In this document: in pieces, positions 19,760 to 31,129 of the stretch
Numbering within the stretch: the first letter of the stretch is position 1
Layout: each line of letters begins with the position of its first letter
NCBI GenBank assembly: GCA_964036275.1
Contig: CAXIWQ010000359.1
Span: 1-64,000, forward strand
Reading direction: 5' to 3'
DNA length: 64,000 nt
From: Litoditis marina
Taxonomy: Eukaryota; Nematoda; Chromadorea; Rhabditida; Rhabditidae
Notes under the pieces: model-generated
What the model was told of the DNA's origin: nothing
Databases searched by the model: none
What the model saw: only the letters and a program-made list of their open reading frames with translations
Position numbers and translations under genes: made by a program

Positions 19760-22700
19760 ATTGTGGAGTTGGAATCCCTTCATTCGGAGGAGTTAGCCGA
19801 ATTGTCACGCAAGTTTCGTCTCGAGTTGACAGCAATAAGAGAGGAGGCCGCGGCTACCAAGGATAGTAGCATCACGGTATGTTGTATTAAGTCTTATTAA
19901 TACCATAACATTAAATTGGAAAGGGTTGTATTTTGAGTGAGAATCTCGAGCTTCCGGGCTGCGATGTTGTATGATGTTGGCAGTCAAGACTCAAATATGA
20001 TTGTCAAGCAAGAAAAAAATCGCTTATAACTACTGGTTTTTGATTTATCCTGCCGGTTTTTAAATTCAAGTACGCGAAATTTAGGCAACCTTCCCTGATT
20101 GTAGCGAAATAGTAGCCCGTTGTTCGAATACTTTGGGCTGTTTGAACAACTTCACTGGAATATGCGATGTCACTTTAATCTGTTTCAGGTTCAACCGGTT
20201 CCGAATAGGCCAGTGGAGCCAGTGAAACCTATATTCGTCTCATCCTCGAAGGAGGAAGTGCAGGTGAGCTAGAGTGTGACTATTTTAAGAACGGGAACTC
20301 ATATTTTGTAGAGTGCGTAAAACGATGATTCTTCATCCAAAATAATAATAATGATCATTTCTCACGTCAACTAGTTACAAACAATTTCAACGAGCTACGA
20401 AACCACGTAACAGGTCATTTTTACTGAACTTCTGTCATGAACTGGTTACTGTCAGCGAATATAATAATAAAATATGAGTTCAGGTTGTTAATCAGTACTG
20501 AGGGGTGTGGCGAGAAATGATGTAATGCTGGTGATGTCATGCTGGTTGTAGTATACACGTTTGAATAGGTTATGCTAGGTGAAAGTGATTTGAAGTGGGT
20601 ACCCAATGAATTCGTGACCATTTGCTTCTGTTCAGAGCATTTTCCCACTTATTTTCGTATAAACTATTACATTTTTGCAGATCCCGTCATGTGATGATCT
20701 GGTATCCTCCCCAGCCCCTCCAGGGTCAATTGCCGATGCTTCGCAACAAGTTGCTCACTCGCTCAGGACTACTCTACTCGGTATGTATACTCTCTCTATC
20801 TCTCTCCATTTTCTTTCTTTTTCTCCCCCCCCCCTTTCTTTCTCTTTCTCCTTCCCTCTTTTCCTTTCTTACATTCCGTATCACTAAACAGTGTCATAAA
20901 CTGTTTGACTCATTTGGCTTCAGGTGTGGGGTGTGGCCAGTTGTGTCAGCCATATAGTGGGTTTTGTATCATAATAGACATTACAGGGGTGACCAAAAAG
21001 TTGACCGGTCCTACCACCGGTACGACCCCTCCCCCTAAAAAAATAGAAATTTGCCGAAAAATACAAAATTAATCTCCGAAATTGCGATGTTTTCACGAAA
21101 ATCGGCAAAAATCACCATAATTTTCTGCCCCTTCGGGGCCTTTACGCCCCCCCCCCCCCCCTAAAAATGTGGCACGCGTGCAACTTGTGGTCACCCCTGA
21201 TAGACAACTGTGACTGTTCTCATTTTGTCTGTTTTTGATTCTATCACTGTGCTTTTTGAATAACTCTACTATTACTATACCCCTATACCCTAAATTGTAT
21301 ATTATTCAGGACTGGAGACATTGTTTCTTCTTCTCTCACAACGTACCGAAATCTATCCGTTCGATATGACGATGGAACAGCTGCCACTGTCGATCTCGAA
21401 GGTACATTGTTCTAGACTGCCATTAGAGGGTCATTTGCTTCCATTCACCCGGTACATCATATATAAATCGCAAAGTCATACCTCGAACCGTGAAACATGT
21501 TAGTGGTCAGTTAGAGCCCGGGATGTTCATGAACATATGAAAGAAAGTATAGGGAGTGATCACATTTTCGTTATAGTTTGATCTCAATGCACGCAATAGT
21601 TTACGAATTTCGACTAAAAAACAACGGAATCAAACTACATACTTCAAACACAGCGAGATGGGGTGACATAGACTGTATTGGTATTTTCAAAAAAAGGGAG
21701 AACCCTGTTCAAAGTGTGCAGTATGAGCTGTTGCTTCCAGCTGTCTCCCGCTTTGTCGCAGTCGTGCCAGCTCACAACGTCTCTGATCAAAATAGTCGAC
21801 ACCTGTATAGAAAGGGGCGAAGTCGAGGTTTGTTACAGATCATTTCATCACAAACACAATGTAATTTGGTATACTCCATCTATTGTAATCTAGAAATCGA
21901 AAGGTTTCTGAGATTCATCCTACTTAGTCACTGGAAGTCTTCAGTTCTTCTGAGGAAGTACTTGATGAACGGCGACAAGACTGAGCTTTGATTGCAATTG
22001 CGAACCACGTTTCTGCAAAGCCTCGGCAACACCAAGATAGTGAATGTGAGACATTTAAGTCGAAAAACGGGGTTTTGAAGACAAGTAACACCTTGCTAGA
22101 TACTAGTGTGTGTCGGAGCATTGGTCAGATTCTCAGAAATTGGATCCCCGAGAGGTGCTTTCTCTTCGGCCAGCTTCCAATCATAGTCATACGCATACCC
22201 AAGTAAAGTTGTTCGAATAGCCAGGAAAAATTCAAAAACGGGCCACATTAACGCTGAAATCAGGGGATATGTCTATTTTTGATGCAAAATTATTGATTTG
22301 CACGTGTTTGAATCTGAAAACGAACTGCTTTTTGTCGATTAGTCGGACCTTACTGGTGTATGTTTCCAGTGGTCTTCCGACTCAGTTCACTTCGGCAGTG
22401 CCCTGTCCCTGCTCGGACAGCACTGTTGCTCCATCCTGCCGCCCCTTCTCACCAATATGGCTCACGAGGAAAGTAAGGTGGGCAGAACTTATATTGGCCG
22501 TAACACAGTTATGTAGATACAGTAGGGTTTGGTACCCATGCACATACGTAAGCACGTCGAGAAAATTGAGCAACGTTCGATGCTATCAAAGATGAGTAGG
22601 TTTAACTAAAATTTGGAAAACGTTGCACTTTCATCATGTCTTATGATTTCTAAAAAAATTGTTCTCTAACTGTTGACGGTTTAGAAAGGGTTTTTTACAA

Positions 22701-25700
22701 GTACTCAAACAACGTTTTTGGGATTTCGAGTGAGTTGCTAACCGTTGAAAAAAAACAAAAAAAAACAGGCGATTAGTATTACCTATAGGTTGCGTTATTT
22801 CCAGGTCACATGGTCTAATGGTCACATGGAGTCGCTGAATTCAAAGTGGTGCTCTCTTCTATGTTCCCTTCTCGCCTCATTCCAATCGATCTCTATGATA
22901 TCTACAGATTGCGATGATCCAGCACCGTTTCAAGATGCTCTCGGAAGTGCTACTTTGATCATTAAAGGTACGTTGTTCTCCATTCAATGACTTGATAATT
23001 CGGAGTTTTTCAAGACATGAAACTCGTAAAATTGGCGTTTTTCCCGGTATTGACAGAATGAAGCCTTTTTTTGAGTTTTCGTGGCTATTGGGACAACTGG
23101 CGTTTGGTTGCAATGGAACTAATTATTTTGATGTAGATTGCGAGTGTTTCTCTCCCAGTTTAACACCGTTGCTTCTCCTCACTACTTCTTTGTAGACTTG
23201 TCCGAGTGTTTCCGTGCCCGATCGCTTCTGGAGGCTCGTTTCCCGACCACCAGTCGCCGTCTGATCTGTGTCGGAGATGCTCTCAAGGACTGTCTGGACC
23301 GGCTGGCAGCTGAGATGGAGAAATTGACAGCCAGAGTTGGTGCGCTGAGTCATTTTGTGAGTTTCACAGAACGTTTAGAATCATTGGAAATACGTTAAAC
23401 TTTACAAGTTCACTATTGAATACGTGAAGCTTCATGAGAACTTTTCACTTATGATATAGCATGGTATGAGTTAAAGGACTCCGAGCACCAAGAGCTGGAG
23501 CCCTGAGCCATTTTGTGAGTTTTGATAGCGTTTACATACACTGTATTTGTTCATTGTTCACGGTATAAGTTGAGTACACTAGTTGTACTGGTGTCGATTA
23601 GCTGCTATGGAATAGAAGGCAGCCAGAGGTCGAATCTAGAAAGCTGAGAGCTCAATATCCTTGCCGGTGAGGTTCTTACCATGATTTTGTGCGGAAAAAA
23701 AAGATGAACATAGTTCTCCGTGGAATAAGTTTGCTCACTCTTATGCTGATTCATGTCAGGTACTGTATATTCTAGTTGGTAGTTGATACCTCCCATTCAT
23801 GTGTGGTGTTACATTTTCAGAAATCAGCTGAACCTGTCCATGTAGTGAGCAGTGATATCGTTCAAAACGGATACAGTACCGAAGAGAATGATGTGTCCGA
23901 GGCAAACCATGTGGATGGTGAGAGTGAGCTGGAGGACGAGACGCAGACTGGCAGAGAAATCAAGTCGGTTTCAAAGAATGTGAGTTGCGTAATAGAACGT
24001 TCATGTTTATTTGAAGCAGCTGATCTGTCCTACTTCTCATCTGTCCAAAAGTTCAATTTCCGTATTCACGTACGTCAATCACTTGATGCAGTTATTAACG
24101 ATTTACCTTCAGTATGTTGTCGAATTTCACAGTAGTAGCAGGAGTTGTATCAGAAGCTTTTGTCGTCGATCTACTTTAAATTATTGTCTCTGATTTTTTC
24201 CATCGAACATTTTGTTCAATTTAGTTCAAATGAAGTGGTAAATGTGTTGATTCAATATTTCGACGTTTCTCAGGTTCTCGAATCTGGTTCGTGTTCCCGA
24301 TGTGCGACCCAAAAAGACAGCGAGGACACGTCTGCCGGCATACAGGAGAGATTGAAAAACGAGGTACATTTCAATAATCAATTTGTTATTGGTTTGGTAG
24401 TTTTATATTATACCTTTCAATCTTTCATCGCAGTATTAAGTACCATGCTCAACAGGCATTGGAGCATTGGTGGTGTGCTTTTATGGGCTTCGCTGTTCTC
24501 TGAAAGTAGATTATACGGTTAATGTTACTGTTGTGACTGTAGTTTACTTCAGTTGTTTCTTGATAATTTGTAAATCATGTAATGTATCGAGATCACACTA
24601 TATTTCTGATTTGGTCACTTCCTATAGTTTGGTTATTTCCAGATTTGTGCCCTGAAGACTCGCATATCGGATCTGGAGTCGGAGCGGGAGCGCCACTTGG
24701 TCGATGTTTCACTGCTGCGGAGGAAAGTCAGCAATCTGGGCGGATCAAATGTGGAGTGAGTAGATTCTAGTTTGACACATGGTTACTTGTATCCTTGTAC
24801 AACTCGGGCAAACTTGTCCATTCCCCAACTTGTGCATCTGGATCGGGCGCTTCGCAATTATTCGCGGAAGTTTTTTCTCGAATTTCCATTGCGCTCCCGA
24901 TGGAATGTCTATCGTCTTGTACTGATCCCACTGAACCAGGGCAGGACTCAAACCATAACTTGGTATAGTTCGTTTCACCCATCGATAGCAGTCAGCCATG
25001 CTGGCCGAGCGCACCCTACATTGGAGGCGACTGGTCTGGCAGCTTGCCAGTCTTTTCATTACAAATAAAAATCCAAAAAGTGGTTATTTTGAGTTTTTTG
25101 CACATATTTTGTATACAAAAGGTTACCACATAATCGGGGAGTAATTAAAACAACTTTTTGTGCGAAAAATTAGGTTTGAAAAACGTCCAGAAAAGATGGT
25201 TGGATATCACTGTTTTCATTTTTTCGCCATCATGTTCAGATGGTCGGCTGCTTGTGGGCGCCGCGCCACCTATCTCAGCTAAGTTCAATACCCAGCTGGT
25301 GCACAATTTTGATTAGGCTGATCGCTGTTGGAAACTTTCCAACACAATTGACTCCGCCCACTAAAATGTACTGTACCTGGCTGCTATCGATGGGTGAAAC
25401 GAACTATAAACCATAAACCTTGCTTAACCAACGGTAAAAGCTTGGTAAACGATAATCCAGAGAAAGAAGGCAATTTCGTTACAAGATGATCTACAGTTCC
25501 ACGTTGCAATACAAGCTTTTTCTCCCTCAACACTGGGAAGATGTTATTGGCTGTAAAGGGGTGCTGGGAGTTGGAAGATAAGAGGTGTTAGTGGCGCGTC
25601 TTCTGGAAAAAAAACTGAAAAAGAAGAAGAAAAGTGTTACACTTAGCACTCAGGCACTCAGGCTTCAAGTTTTAGAGAAGATGAATTAATTTATTTACGT

Positions 25701-27122
25701 TGTTACAGTAATGCTGCCTCCGATGACTCGGAACATGTTCGGGAGTTCGCCCGCAGCCGCCTCAGGAGTGTGCTGACTGAACGCCAAAAGGAACAGTCGG
25801 CTGCCCATTACTACCAGCATGAGGTTGGTGCGATTGCAATTTAAACAAATATAAATTAAATGATGTCTAAATATTTTGTCCAATAACAATGAAGCAGTGG
25901 TAAGAAAGAAAGTTATAATAGAGATCAATGATACACCGCGAAATGCGGTTTATGCCGCTCAGGCATCTGGTCCTCTGAAAGAGTAGTCAAAAAGATGGAA
26001 CTCGTTCACGTAATGTATGTGAAATGTATTTGTGGACGAGACATGTTTCATTGGAAAGCAAGCAGCCTCAGAGCGGATTGTGCATGCATGTATTGTATTG
26101 CGCATGTTATTCGGATGAGTTGTGTTTCAGTGTGCCACTCTTCTCCGCAAAATGAGGGTTGCCAGGGAGTCTCATTCGAGATTAGAGACGGAGCTGCGAG
26201 AAAAGGAGGCGGAAAACGACCATCTCACGGTACGTGACATGCTTCGATTTCAGTGAAGCTCATTTTTTAGATGATCAGTACGCCATTTTGTCTCGTTCTT
26301 TTCTGTTTGTAGTTTGATTGCTGTTCGCTTCGCACGAAATTGCCAAACACTTTTATACTTCTGGCATCAGCTTCGCGAATCAGAATTTAATCACTCACAT
26401 ATTTCAATTGTCGTGATACGGTTTGCTCTTTACAAGGTAGGTAATAACTGTGTATGCTGTCTCATCTCACTATGTTTGTAGTTTGATTCCGTTTGGTCGA
26501 GTTTCGTGACTTAGAGCACATATTGAGATCAAACTACAACGGAGATTCGGTGACTATAGTGTAAATGGTTGCAGGATGAGTTATCTTCCGTACGTAGAGG
26601 GTACGAGACACAGTTGTCGTCTCTCTCAGAGCACGTAGCCAATCTGAATATGAAGATAATGGAACAGACGGAAGAGAAGGGGAGAAGAGAGAAGACTGCT
26701 GGTACCGCGGCTGCCAGAGGGGTGAGCATTAATAATAATAGTTATTATTATTAATTTTAATATTAATGATGAAGAAGAATTTATAAATAATTTGTATGAC
26801 AATCGCACGGGGATTGGTTTATTGTTATTACTGTTATAATCAAAGTGCTTTGAACGTAATGCAAGTAGAGAAAAGACAACTGAAGGCTTATTTTCGCTTA
26901 CCAAAAACAATAGCAGAACGGTGAAGAAATCATGATACGCGTTGTTATGTTCGTTTCTGATTACGACATCAGTCTTTTTTCTTTCTCTGACTGTTTGACT
27001 GAACCTAGAGGTAGAGCTGCTCAGAGTTATTGAAAGTTGTAAAATGTCGTTCAAGTTCTCATTCAATTATTCTTTTATATTCATTAATAATATTTCAGCT
27101 GAAGTCTTTGTTCAACAAATAA
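19760..27122 (+). CDS. PPP1R21: PPP1R21-like coiled-coil protein (FERRY complex subunit type), 5' part missing
   Basis: Fourteen exons with GT-AG borders and matching phases: 19760-19876, 20189-20263, 20681-20780, 21310-21401, 22370-22477, 22805-22967, 23196-23356, 23821-23979, 24274-24363, 24643-24755, 25709-25823, 26131-26229, 26575-26721 and 27099-27122 (stop). The C-terminal part (for example DELSSVRRGYETQLSSLSEH) and the exon 3-4 junction ending SQRTEIYPFD align with human PPP1R21 as I know it. In mammals the protein belongs to the five-subunit FERRY complex, which links early endosomes to mRNA and translation. The N-terminal coiled coil (about 150 residues of the human protein) is not found, and the Maverick break at 19540 lies only 220 bases upstream of the first exon, so the gene may be decapitated. 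The introns hold several inverted-repeat elements. Confidence 0.8.
20985..21198. mobile_element. 214 bp inverted-repeat element in a PPP1R21 intron
   Basis: AGGGGTGACCAAAAAGTTG at the left end faces CAACTTGTGGTCACCCCT at the right end. The inside is C-rich near 21140-21165, with a run of about 15 C. No coding content. Non-autonomous DNA transposons (MITEs) look like this; no clear target-site duplication was seen. Confidence 0.75.
21573..21640. mobile_element. MITE family 1 copy
   Basis: TATAGTTTGATCTC and GAATCAAACTACA bound 68 bp in a PPP1R21 intron. The ends match the other family 1 copies. Confidence 0.6.
24964..25408. mobile_element. 445 bp inverted-repeat element (MITE family 2) in a PPP1R21 intron
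   Basis: The first and last 28 bases are perfect inverted repeats (TATAGTTCGTTTCACCCATC inward at the left). The ends read TA at each border, consistent with a TA target as in Tc1/mariner-type elements. Single ends of the same kind lie near 8890-8915 and 61350-61372. No transposase frame was seen. Confidence 0.8.
26477..26539. mobile_element. MITE family 1 copy, with a second half-copy at 26307
   Basis: TTGTAGTTTGATTCC and GATCAAACTACAAC bound about 62 bp. A further left end, TTGTAGTTTGATTGC, lies at 26307 without a clear partner. Both are in the intron before the penultimate PPP1R21 exon. Confidence 0.6.
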
Positions 27123-27591
27123 AATGGGATTCGTGCATCAGCCAGGTTCGACCAATATCCAAATCAAACTTCTTTTTCATAAGTAAGTAAAGTGATGGAT
27201 TTTCTTTAAAGTTAGAGTTAGTGATAATTTTCAAGTTTTGCTACCAGTTTCAGTTTCAATTTTTATCGAACCAATATTGCGAAGTAGGATTTGATCGTAT
27301 CATTATCATTGTTTGTCTTTAATTGAACCGAAACCTACTCTTTCTGAGATTACATTCTGACAGGGTTTTAGATAAAACCTGTTTCCGTGTTTGGTTTTAT
27401 TATAATGTATATTCTGTTCATATTTCCATTTTAGCGTTGCATACTATCATTGTTCGATGTTGACACGTTTGTCTTACTGTATACGGTATTAGTCTGTGAT
27501 ATTTTTCATATTTCAGTTGTGATAATTGTTTGCATAATTTATATCTGTTTTCCGTTATTGTCGGCAACCAGAATAAGTCATTCAAAACTAA

Positions 27592-27765
27592 AAGTCATTA
27601 AAGTAAAAGTCATTTGAAAGTAAAAGTCATTAAGTACAAAAACAGTTCAGAATCAGAAATAAAGTTTTCAAAAATTTTCGTATTTTTCAAATCCTGACTA
27701 AAAGTGAATTAATGACTTTTACTTTTGAATGACTTTTACTTTAATGACTTTTATTTTCTAATGAC
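27592..27765. repeat. Hairpin repeat built from AAAAGTCATT units
   Basis: Three or four copies of AAAAGTCATT on the left face the same number of AATGACTTTT on the right, around an AT-rich loop. The right end lies about 10 bases from the first exon of the MTR4 fragment (27775). Probably a MITE or a palindromic expansion. Confidence 0.7.
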
Positions 27766-27774
27766 TTTTTCCAG

Positions 27775-28576
27775 GTACCCTTCTTCCAATTCTCAAGGAA
27801 GTCATTGATATCCTGTTCGGAGAGGGATTGTTGAAGGTAACATCAGCTCTTCTTCTCATTTGAATTGGAATGAAAGAATTTCTAAGACGTTTCACCGTCG
27901 TATTCAATAAAATGGGCGGTACCTCCCTTGGTTACCCGCCTGTGGAATGTTCAAATTCTCGAAAATCTGGACTGGGAACAATGATATCTAGAGATTATTA
28001 ATTTCTTGAGCTCTGGCAGCTCTCAAAGATAGAGCCTATAACTTTGCGCAATTCTGTAAAGGATATCTATATAATAAAACATTTTGCGTCATGCGCCACT
28101 ATTTTTTCAGACACTTTTCGCAACGGAGACTTTTTCAATGGGACTCAACATGCCCGCGCGGACGGTTCTCTTCACATCAGCACGAAAGTTCGACGGAAGA
28201 GAGAGCAGGTAATTTATGCTGTGTTTTGATTTCACCATTTACAGGGAAATATATTTTTTTGAGCATAATTTATTGCAAACGCCATCGAGGTTCTATTACC
28301 CACAGGTGTCAGCGATACCTCCTATTATTTGTTTAACACCCTCTAGAACTGTGGTCTGATAATGAAGATTCGTTGTGTGTGAGTTATGGTTGAAACAAGA
28401 TAGATATTGTTGTGAGATGTTGACATATGGCAAAGCGGTTTACTTCCCGTTGTTCAAGGTGGATAACATCTGGTGAATATATCCAAATGTCGGGACGAGC
28501 AGGACGACGTGGCAAGGATGATCGTGGTCTGGTAATTCTGATGGTCGACTCGAAAATGAGCAGCGACGATGCAAAG
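27775..28576 (+). pseudogene. MTR4: Three-exon fragment of an MTR4/SKI2-type RNA helicase
   Basis: Exons 27775-27836, 28111-28208 and 28459-28576 join in phase and encode about 93 residues of the second helicase domain. They contain LPILKEVIDILFGEGL, motif V in [16 protein letters not shown] and motif VI in [15 protein letters not shown], all matching MTR4 (the exosome-linked DExH helicase) better than SKI2 from memory. The first exon follows the AAAAGTCATT hairpin. No upstream exons (ATP-binding motifs I and II) and no downstream exons (arch, winged helix, ratchet) exist here; after the third exon a 37 bp tandem duplication with an in-frame TAG begins. The splice sites and frame are intact, so the fragment is young or under some use, but it cannot make a helicase. 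Confidence 0.85.
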
Positions 28577-28633
28577 GTTTTCCAAACAGGATTTTAGCAG
28601 CGACGATGCAAAGGTTTTCCACCCAGGATTTTA
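28559..28633. repeat. 37 bp tandem duplication at the end of the MTR4 fragment
   Basis: AGCAGCGACGATGCAAAGG and the next 18 bases are repeated once, with small differences (CCAAACAGG against CCACCCAGG). It duplicates the end of the last coding exon, including the possible donor GCAAAG|GTTTTC. Confidence 0.85.
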
Positions 28634-28883
28634 AAAAAATTCATACGAGCTGGTTTAATCGAGCAACTGTGGACTTACTACTTATCGGAGTGTGGACCGT
28701 ACTCAGATGTAATCATCTGTATAAATGTCTATTCTTCTAGAAAAGTGTAGTAAAGAAAATAATTCTGGAGAGGGGAGTTTGCCTGCAATAGCTGGTTACA
28801 AGTTACAAGAAATTTCCAAAAAAAAAGAACTTTCAAAACAAAATTTAATATCCTTGTGGGGAAAATGAGTAGTTCATTTTCAG

Positions 28884-31076
28884 GTTAACAAAGGCGAGCA
28901 GGGACGGCAAGGAGCACCGGAAGTTGATTCATGCCAAATACGGGGACTACCTCTACGGGTCAGTTCACCAGCACAGTTCTACGGTTTCTATCTCATTTTC
29001 TTCGGATTGATAGTACTTTTCCCTAGTTTCTCCATTTTCTTAATAGTACTGTATAGTGCTTTGTTGCTGGTCGCGTTTATTTCGACCGTGGAACTTATTA
29101 GTTTTATTGTGACTTTGCTCGTTCAGAAAAGTTGACTTTTTCAGAAAAGGTGACTTCGATAATGCGATCTCGCAATACAAGGAGACCATTGGCATGCTAC
29201 AACCATCATACGTCATCAAGCGGATGAGAGGTGTTTATTTATTTCAGTTTTAGAGTATTTGAAAGCGAGAGAAGAACTACGCTTAAAATACGTAGTTGTA
29301 TTATCAACTCGAACAGAGAGGGAGACACAGAGAGAGAGAGAGAGTACCATATTTGTTAAATGAGTGAGGTACAGCTGATTTGTTGTGCCAACGGTTGATA
29401 TAATTCGATTCTGGCTGGTTTTGTAGAATGGTTTCACCTTTCACTTTTGATCTCGGAGCTGAAAGAGACATATTCAAATTTGGATGCCACAGTTTTTTGT
29501 GGCCAAAGCATTAAAGAATGTGAATGCACTTCGAGGTAGTATAACATTTTTTAAATCGTTTTTCTTACAGTTTCATGAGGATACAAGACTTCGACAGTTG
29601 TGTATCTATCAGTGTGCTTTGCACGAAAGCAAACAGCAGAATGGACATCACACAGCTATACTTCTGCAATGTTATGCGAGGTATCAGAAGAGAGAGATAA
29701 TGAAGTAAAAACAGACTTGAAGAGTAGATAGAGAGAAAAGGAGGAGGGGAGAGGGTTGAAGAGAGAAAGTAGGAGAGAGAGAGAGAGGGAGAGACAACGA
29801 TGACGACGAGGAGAAGGAGAGGGGGTTAAAATAAGATATGTATCTGTTTTTATATAGGCAATGTTGTATTATATTAATTTAGTCCTATTCTTATATTTTC
29901 AGGCTGGGCGAGAAGAAAAATGCTTGCGTTCATAGAGGGAATGAAAAACGCTACAGAAGAGGATATGAACGTCGCATTTCAGGTTAGTTATTCCGATTAT
30001 AATAATACTATTTATGCTATATATATCTAATAATAATAGTGACGCCAATATGAAAGTCTACGACACAACTAAGTTCATAATAAGTATAAGTAACGGTTGA
30101 TCTGTCAGTTCGCTCACCTACAATGAAGTGGCTGGCATACCGCCCGCTTATCTTTGCACTTTCCGTGATCAATCGACAATGAGTCGTGTGGCTGTTTGTT
30201 CAAATCTGTGGCCGCCATAGCTCAGTTGGTTAGAGCGTGGGTCTAATAAGCCCAAGGTCGCAGGTTCGACCCCTGCTGGCGGCAACATTTTGCAAATGTT
30301 CGGATAGTATGCGATATCAGAAAATATTGAATAAGTCACTCTATTTAAGTATTCCTCGTTATTTTTTTGATATGAGACAATATTAATTGAGTCATTTCAT
30401 TTTTTAAAACGAGAAAATTTTCGAATCGGAGGTTCTTTGGAACTTTCAAATCGTGAACCCGCCGCTCAGGTTGACAATCAAATGAAAAAATAAATATTCA
30501 ACTTAAATTTAGAAATAAATAAACGTTCAGGTTCTGCGCACATCGAAGATGTCAATGGAGGCAAGTATTCTGGCGACCAAACTACAACGTCACGAGGACG
30601 CGCTGACCATGATGGTAGAAGATCTGGGCATGTACCAGATGGCTATCAAGTACCTCTCCAACAGACCACCCACTGAGGTAATTGAATAAACAGAAAGAAC
30701 CCGAATATAGCTAATTCAAAACAAAGTTATTACTTAAATGATGATTGGTATCTACTATCTATAGAAGTTATATTATTGATTGACTATAAAGTTACGGTAG
30801 TTTCGTTATCTGTACCTAAGTTGTGGTTCGAAAGTTTTATATAACTACTTGCTTGTCGGTACCCACTGAATGTTAATATTGTTATAAGTCGATGTTTCCA
30901 GTGAATTTTATGCACAACTTTATTCATTTTATTCAGGCGTGCGTTCATATAGAAAAATACGGCCGGATCCTTTTCGAGAAGTTTCCGGATGAAACAATGA
31001 CGTTGTTGCTCGGCCTGCTGGAGAATTTGAATGAATGTGAGTAAGACTACTTCTTCTAGTAAGGAATACATTAATG

Positions 31077-31129
<53 letters not shown>

